Source: Bradyrhizobium frederickii (lineage in GTDB: Bacteria > Pseudomonadota > Alphaproteobacteria > Rhizobiales > Xanthobacteraceae). From it: a stretch of DNA of 57,585 nucleotides. Positions 53,219 to 57,585 of the stretch are shown piece after piece. The stretch lies in NCBI RefSeq assembly GCF_004570865.1, contig NZ_SPQS01000033.1:1-57585 (forward strand), written 5' to 3'. The number at the start of each line of letters is the position of its first letter. Positions within the stretch are counted from its first letter, which is position 1. The position numbers and the translations under genes were made by a program. A model generated the notes under the pieces. That model saw nothing but the letters and a program-made list of their open reading frames with translations, was not told where the DNA came from and ran no database searches.

Positions 53219-54466
53219 TTAGCTTGGATCTAGAACCAAGCTCATCTCGCGGATTTTTGCATCGATCTTTTCGAGGACAGCCGTCGGAACAACATCCCGC
53301 TCAGGAAGGTTCCACCAAAGCTCGTTCACCGATGAAACGACTTGCTTGACGGCCGAGATGACGGCGGGATCCGGTAGCCGCGCCCGGTTGGCAAACTTCC
53401 GCCAACGATCCGGAGTAAGCGCCTTGAAGGACTTCTCGCCCCCCAATGACAGCGCCATGTCGTCCTTTGGAAAATAGGCCGTGGTCGACAGCACGTCGTA
53501 CACCGGGGCGATGGCCGGAGTGCAACCGTCGCCCGGATAGATCGTAGACCAATTTTTCAAGTGCATGTCTCCGTTCCCGACGAGCGCAGCAAGAGCCAGG
53601 CGGCGGACAAATTCGAGTGCGGCATCTGTCGACACCGCGACGTTCAGTGCGGAGGCGATATCGTGGTATGAAGCGTCATCGTACTTCTTGGATGGTTGCC
53701 GGCCGAAAACCTGAGCAAAGTCTTCGATATGTATCCGCCTGCCGTCGGGGCCCCTATCGAAACGCTTCACCAACAAAACTTTACCGGTCGAGAGGGTGTT
53801 GAACTCTTCAGGTATCTCCTCGAAATCCGATTTTTCAACAAGCTCTCGTTGAGGCACATCCATACCGATTGCCTCCGAGAGCGCTAGGATGGCGAACTCA
53901 TTTTCCGACAATCCGACAAGATTGGTTGAGGGGAATTTCGCAATGTACTGACCCTGCTCGTCGCCGATGGACAAGGTCAATCCGCCTGCCCTGCCCGTGT
54001 TTTTCATCACCGAGAGCTTCATCTGAACTCCGGCCAGGGAAAAACGAGCTTTGATCACTTGTGGATCGGTTTGAGCAGCTTTTGTGGTAGTGCCGTCGCT
54101 GGGCACGACGCGCACGGCGCCCGGCAAGTCCGTGCCAAGCGCCGCCAGGAGGTCGAAATCGTTGCCCGGCCTCACCGCTCCTGCGTGGTGTTTCTCCATT
54201 GCCTCGCGGAGCCTGTCCTCAGGCAACATGTTCGCGAAGAAGGCCGGCAAGACGTGCGCTAGGGGTTTCGGATCTTTGCGAAGGCCGCCATCGGCGGAGC
54301 GCAACGAAAGGCTCAAGATTGGAGGCCTTGCCATGGCTCGATACGCTGGATCCAGGCTGAAAGCGTTGAAATCGCCCGGCGTGCGTACGAGCGTTCCGAC
54401 CTTGAGCTTTTGAAGGAACACGTCGAGCGATCGGATGGTGTTGGGGGCGCGGACTTGGACACTCAT
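53219..54466 (-). CDS. hipA: HipA-family serine/threonine kinase toxin
   Basis: It has 415 residues from ATG 54466. The N-terminal HipA_N-like part has VFLQKLKVGTLVRTPGDFNA and DPKPLAHVLPAFFANMLPED. The kinase core has FSLAGVQMKLSVMKNTGR (nucleotide loop), GQYIAKFPSTNLVGLSENEF, KVLLVKRFDRGPDGRRIHIE, the catalytic GNGDMHLKNWSTIY and Mg-binding APVYDVLSTTAYFP. In E. coli, HipA phosphorylates glutamyl-tRNA synthetase and induces dormancy. Its ATG overlaps the hipB stop (ATGA), the usual coupling. Confidence 0.93.
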   Translation of the reverse strand: MSVQVRAPNTIRSLDVFLQKLKVGTLVRTPGDFNAFSLDPAYRAMARPPILSLSLRSADGGLRKDPKPLAHVLPAFFANMLPEDRLREAMEKHHAGAVRPGNDFDLLAALGTDLPGAVRVVPSDGTTTKAAQTDPQVIKARFSLAGVQMKLSVMKNTGRAGGLTLSIGDEQGQYIAKFPSTNLVGLSENEFAILALSEAIGMDVPQRELVEKSDFEEIPEEFNTLSTGKVLLVKRFDRGPDGRRIHIEDFAQVFGRQPSKKYDDASYHDIASALNVAVSTDAALEFVRRLALAALVGNGDMHLKNWSTIYPGDGCTPAIAPVYDVLSTTAYFPKDDMALSLGGEKSFKALTPDRWRKFANRARLPDPAVISAVKQVVSSVNELWWNLPERDVVPTAVLEKIDAKIREMSLVLDPS

Positions 54467-54765
54467 TCATCACCGTCCTTATCGGTGGTGAAGGCCGGTC
54501 GGTCTTCGTCGTCGGAAGGGCGAAGCAGAGCATTGACGCCCGGGACCATTGCTTGTGGGATCAGCATCAACTCCATACCCAGCGCGCGCGCGACGTTGAT
54601 CAGGGTCGTGGCACGCGCGGCGGCCGCGCCCTGCTCGATGTCACGGTAACGAGGCCTCGAAATCCCCGCGCGTTCAGCCACCTGCTCTTGAGTCAGACCC
54701 GCTTGTTTCCTGGCATCCCGGAGGAGCCGTCCTAGGTGGAAGGTGGTCTCCGAGCCGCGCTCCAT
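54463..54765 (-). CDS. hipB: HipB-family HTH antitoxin
   Basis: It has 100 residues from ATG 54765. A Cro/C1-type HTH spans about residues 10-70: LGRLLRDARKQAGLTQEQVA and ERAGISRPRYRDIEQGAAAA. The tail is acidic (SDDEDRPAFTTDKDGDE). HipB neutralises HipA and represses its own promoter. Palindromic sites lie directly upstream, consistent with autoregulation. Confidence 0.92.
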   Translation of the reverse strand: MERGSETTFHLGRLLRDARKQAGLTQEQVAERAGISRPRYRDIEQGAAAARATTLINVARALGMELMLIPQAMVPGVNALLRPSDDEDRPAFTTDKDGDE

Positions 54766-54776
54766 GATCCCTACTC

Positions 54777-54875
54777 GTACCTTTTTACAAGATCCGTATA
54801 CATATCGTGCTCAGAAACTGGGATCAACCATTATGTTCTGTTTACGTATCTTTCCAACTTAAAAGATCTGTAAAC
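54777..54875 (-). promoter_or_regulatory. hipBA promoter with two operator-like palindromes
   Basis: A perfect 36-bp dyad at 54840-54875 reads GTTTACNNATCTTT, 8 bases, then AAAGATNNGTAAAC. A second, imperfect copy (54777-54801) contains AAGATCCGTATAC, close to the AAAGATCTGTAAAC half-site. Between them, on the minus strand, TTGATC and TATGTA are spaced 17 bp apart as -35 and -10 elements. The layout suits HipB dimers binding on both sides of the promoter. Confidence 0.7.
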
Positions 54876-55210
54876 GTGTCATTCTTTTAGCCTCGATAAC
54901 GGGAGCGCCTCTCATCGCAACGTCGGCAGCGATTACAGCCCCGAAGTGCCCTAACCGTATTCTTGGTTGTCCTGCGTTCGCCAGCCTCAAACTTAGATTG
55001 GCCTCAGGCCGTAACTCACACTTTTTGGAGAGCTCGGCCAGTTTACTCGCGCATCCGAGCGTCCTCCGGTGGGCATGCGAAGGGGCCGAAAATTGATCGC
55101 TGGCGCGGCGCCCCGGTGACTGCCGGCACGCGGGCAACCGGATTGCGGCTGGAGGTACCTTCAGCCGCGCCTGCCTTCGTTTACGTCAAGGGTGGTCGAT
55201 GACCGCCTTG
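54876..55210. other. Stretch between hipBA and the GntR pseudogene
   Basis: No supported gene. Short frames on both strands look random. It joins the hipBA unit to the malonate-locus remnants and may contain the joint of a past insertion. Confidence 0.4.
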
Positions 55211-55899
55211 TCAGAGTTTGTCGGGCTCAGGCCCCTCGACGGGCCTGACGCGATCTTCGATGTAACGCCGCAGCGCTGCCGCGGCGTTCAGCATATACGC
55301 ACGCATCCGGCGTGAGGCGTTCTCGCCGTCCCCTTCGGCAATCGCCTGCATGATGGCATCATGCTCGTCGCGGGACTTGCGAATGCGATCGCCCTGCCGC
55401 AACTGCGTGCGGCGGAAGGCACTTAGCCTGGCACGGACGTCCTGGGCCTGTTCGGCCATGAACGAGTTGTGCGTTGCGCCGTAGATGCATTCGTGTGGAA
55501 AACCCGGTTGAACGCATCATAGGCATCGACGTCGTTGGCCTCGACCATCGCCCGCGAGCCTTCGTGCAACTCGATCAGACGGCTGCGCTCGAGCGGCGTC
55601 ATGCGATAGGTGGCGAGGCGGACGCACATGGCTTCCACCTCTGCTCTGGTCTCGAACATGTCCATGATCCGTTCGGGTGTCAAACGGACCTCAACCAGCC
55701 CGCTGACGACGAGCTGTCGCAGCGCCTCCCGCACCGGGGTACGCGAGGCTCCGAAGCGATCAGCAAGCTACTGCTCTTCGAGAGCCGAACCGGCGACGAG
55801 CGCGCCGGACGCGATCTCGCCTGTGAGCGCATTGCGGATGCGATCGGAGAGGAGGCCGCCATCTTCTTCGGCTTCTGCAACTTTGAACAGACCTGCCAT
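55211..55899 (-). pseudogene. GntR/FCD-family regulator (probably of the malonate locus), nonsense and frameshift
   Basis: From ATG 55899 the frame reads MAGLFKVAEAEEDGGLLSDR and ASGALVAGSALEEQ, then a TAG where EEQQLADRFGAS is expected (a CAG to TAG change near 55768), then LADRFGASRTPVREALRQLV, the wHTH. The FCD domain continues with RIMDMFETRAEVEAMCVRLA and shifts frame near 55485 before HNSFMAEQAQDVRARLSAFR and the stop at 55211. It is divergent from mdcD remnants, which is the usual place for an MdcY-like regulator. Confidence 0.8.
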
Positions 55900-55927
55900 T
55901 CAGCTTCCCATAATTGCGCGCACGGTG

Positions 55928-56235
55928 AAGTAGAGGATGGACGCGCATCCGCGCTCGTAGCCGCGCAGGAAGGACACTTCATGGGCAGCGCCTTCGGCGA
56001 AGTCCACGGCGCCAAGCTCACCGGCCTGTTGCGTTCGGCGCGCGCGCTCAAGCAGGATGTGGTGATCCTGTTCGACACCTGCGGCGGGCGACTTCAGGAA
56101 GCCAATGCCGGCGAGCTCGCGATCGCGGAAATCATGCGCGCGGTGATCGAGGCGCGGCGCAGCGACATCAATGTCATCGGCCTGATCGGCGGGCGCGCCG
56201 GCTGCTGTGGCGGCGGCAGCCCGCATCTGTCGATC
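55928..56235 (+). pseudogene. mdcD: Malonate decarboxylase beta subunit (MdcD) fragment
   Basis: The frame reads VEDGRASALVAAQEGHFMGS, AFGEVHGAKLTGLLRSARAL, CGGRLQEANAGELAIAEIMR and NVIGLIGGRAGCCGGGS, which fits the middle of MdcD, a carboxytransferase-like subunit. Both ends are missing; at about 56235 it runs into an MdcB fragment in another frame. MdcD normally works with MdcA, C and E in biotin-independent malonate decarboxylation; those genes are gone. Confidence 0.7.
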
Positions 56236-56246
56236 TTCGGCCCCTG

Positions 56247-56549
56247 TCCGCATTGCATGCGGCGCGCAAGCTTGCGCCCGACGACGAGGAAGCAGTGCGC
56301 GTTGAGACCTGCATGAGACTGATCGCCAAGGTCACCGACACCAACCTGCTGCATCGTGGCGGGCCCGAGGGACTGCACTTCGCGCAAGAGAGTGCCTCCA
56401 GCTTCCCTGCCGCCGGCGACTTCGGATCGCCTGGATGGCGCCGGCGCGCGGCCGACATTCATGAGGCGTTCGTGGCGCGCAATCTCAGCCCCGGCGGCTC
56501 GGCCGATCTGCTCGCGATGGCGCTGTTCGTCGATAGGATAGAACTCTGA
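56247..56549 (+). pseudogene. mdcB: Triphosphoribosyl-dephospho-CoA synthase (MdcB/CitG) C-terminal fragment
   Basis: The last 100 residues of MdcB/CitG are present: LHAARKLAPDDEEAVRVETC, TDTNLLHRGGPEGLHFAQES and FVARNLSPGGSADLLAMALF. The enzyme makes the prosthetic group precursor for the acyl carrier subunit of malonate decarboxylase. The N-terminal two thirds are missing. Its stop overlaps the mdcH start (TGATG), the original operon joint. Confidence 0.78.
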
Positions 56550-56945
56550 TGCTAGCACTACTCTGCGGCGGTCAAGGTACGCTCTCGGACAAGATTTTTG
56601 ATCTTGTCGCAGAGCCGCCCGCCGCGGAGCCGGTTTTGCCGCAGCGATGGCTTGTCTCCGCGCGGACCCCCGGCAGTTCATCAGGACGCGGACCGCTGAT
56701 GAACTTTCCGCCAATCATTCCAGCCAGATCCTCACGGTTACATCGACGCTCGCGATTCACGCCTGCATCGCCGATCTCCTGATCGAGCAAACCGCCGTCA
56801 CCGGCTGCAACGTCGGCGAGATGGCGGCCTGGAGCATCGCTGGGATCTGGACGGCCGAAGAAGCGCTGCGGCTCACGGATCTTCGCGCGCGGCTGATGGA
56901 AAGCGCGGCAGGGCCCGATAGTCGACTCGGTTATGTTCGCGGCCT
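56549..56945 (+). pseudogene. mdcH: Malonate decarboxylase epsilon subunit (MdcH) N-terminal fragment, frameshifted
   Basis: ATG 56549 gives MLALLCGGQGTLSDKIFDLV; near 56645 the homology moves to another frame with ACLRADPRQFIRTRTADELS and SSQILTVTSTLAIHACIADL, then GCNVGEMAAWSIAGIWTAEE. The acyltransferase Ser (GYSVGE in the family) is Asn here. Homology ends at 56945, where an IS5 end begins. MdcH loads malonyl groups from malonyl-CoA. Confidence 0.75.
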
Positions 56946-57188
56946 AGGGGCTGTTAGGAACCAGCAGCGAGTTTAGCGACGTTTTTGAGCATGATGCATG
57001 CGAAAGCGATCAGGTGGAGATCGGCGAGAGTCTGAGCGCATCGCTCGTAGTCTTTGACAAGTCTTCGGAAGCGTGTGGCCCACACGAAGGATCGTTCGAC
57101 GACCCATCGCATTGGGAGCAGCACGAAGCCTCCTTTGGCCTCCGACAGGCTTTATGACCTCGAGGGCTATGCCGTGGTCTGCAGCCGA
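56945..57188 (-). mobile_element. IS5-family element, 3' end only
   Basis: The end GGGCTGTTAGGAACC is a typical IS5 terminus. Reading leftwards, the C-terminus of the transposase is present: RWVVERSFVWATRFRRLVKD and TLADLHLIAFACIMLKNVAK. A one-base shift separates it from ADHGIALEVIKPV just upstream. At 57188 it is joined to the IS110 piece. Confidence 0.8.
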
Positions 57189-57585
57189 CTTGAGCCGCGT
57201 GCGATGCCGCACAACCTGGTAGCGCCGCGCCACCAGCCGACGCTTGCGTTCGGTCTCCGCGTCCGGCGTCCAGATCTGCGGCAGATACCCGGCCGCCTGC
57301 AGACTGGCGAGCGTGCCGGCATCGATCTTGTCGGTCTTGACGTGAGCCTGGGCGATCGCCTTCACCTGCAACGGATTCGCGATAATCACCCGCGCCACGA
57401 ACGGCGCCAGAACCCGCGACACCGCCATGCTGTTGGCGGTCGCTTCAACCACCACCTCATCATTGGCCAGCAGGGTCTTGCCAAATCCCTCCAGCGCAGT
57501 CCGCGTCATATCAATGCGGCCCGCATGTCGGAGCCTGCCGTCTTCCCAAATCACCACCTCCCCGAAAGTACGGTGGACGTCAATG
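57189..57585 (-). pseudogene. IS110-family transposase, truncated (and cut by the window edge)
   Basis: The frame enters from the right edge with IDVHRTFGEVVIWEDGRLRH and continues with NDEVVVEATANSMAVSRVL, KAIAQAHVKTDKIDAGTLAS and RKRRLVARRYQVVRHRTRLK. These carry the first acidic residues of the DEDD RuvC-like catalytic domain (D in IDVH, E in VVVEAT, D in KTDKID). At 57189 the homology stops at the IS5 remnant, so the C-terminal Transposase_20 domain is missing. Confidence 0.85.

Noticed and set aside
54859..55202. Small frames between hipBA and the GntR remnant
   Set aside because: No ribosome sites or family motifs; one overlaps the hipBA operator.

Overview
The window looks like a chromosome segment from a Bradyrhizobium-type alphaproteobacterium (Rhizobiales) that crosses the edge of a genomic island. 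The left 5.7 kb is tidy, high-GC core DNA: cheA (partial), the histidine phosphotransferase gene chpT, a cysQ-like phosphatase, a YHS-domain protein, eipA (DUF1134) and a coiled-coil membrane protein, ending in a complete tRNA-Val(CAC). To the right of that tRNA the DNA changes character: intact accessory genes sit among transposon pieces, frameshifted genes and long stretches without genes. A tRNA-Val gene is the known attachment site of the symbiosis island in B. diazoefficiens, and two type III effector-like genes further right fit a symbiosis island. The strain and island assignment remain inference.

Layout. 5.7-12.5 kb: island border, a TetR remnant, a DUF2867 gene, a GlxA-type regulator, an exported RidA-like protein, a SnoaL-like protein, a Tat-type exported DJ-1/PfpI protein, an alpha/beta hydrolase and a broken SnoaL-like gene. 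12.6-13.9 kb: an IS3-family element with a damaged orfA. 14.2-21.1 kb: a dicarboxylate/CoA region with a CitF-like CoA-transferase, a class I fumarase fragment fused to a CoA-transferase fragment by a deletion scar, an intact CaiB/BaiF CoA-transferase, a CitE-like lyase and a beta-hydroxyacid dehydrogenase. 21.1-28.8 kb (minus strand): ABC sugar-type importer, then a GMC dehydrogenase with its small subunit, then EtfB-EtfA. 29.1-40.4 kb: SDR dehydrogenase, lactonase-type amidohydrolase, two LysR regulators, an EthD protein, aldehyde dehydrogenase, a zinc-type alcohol dehydrogenase and a full-length pyruvate carboxylase.

The 14-40 kb region reads as one import-and-catabolism island: ABC uptake, oxidation of a hydroxylated substrate by flavin and NAD(P) enzymes, lactone opening, aldehyde oxidation, CoA-thioester formation and cleavage, and anaplerosis by pyruvate carboxylase. 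The least usual part is a GMC dehydrogenase/small-subunit pair with no visible export signal, placed beside an electron-transfer flavoprotein. The substrate is not identifiable from sequence alone.

40.4-57.6 kb is decayed accessory DNA with a few intact units: a decayed DszC/SfnB-type monooxygenase, tRNA-Ile2(CAU), a large serine recombinase, IS5/IS66/IS110 remnants, a frameshifted LRR-NEL (IpaH/NopM-type) E3 ubiquitin ligase, a NopP-like effector with a convincing tts box, an intact DUF3422 gene, a DUF736 pseudogene, a HipBA module with a perfect palindromic operator, and remnants of a malonate decarboxylase (mdc) locus with its GntR regulator, cut off by IS5 and IS110 pieces at the right edge.
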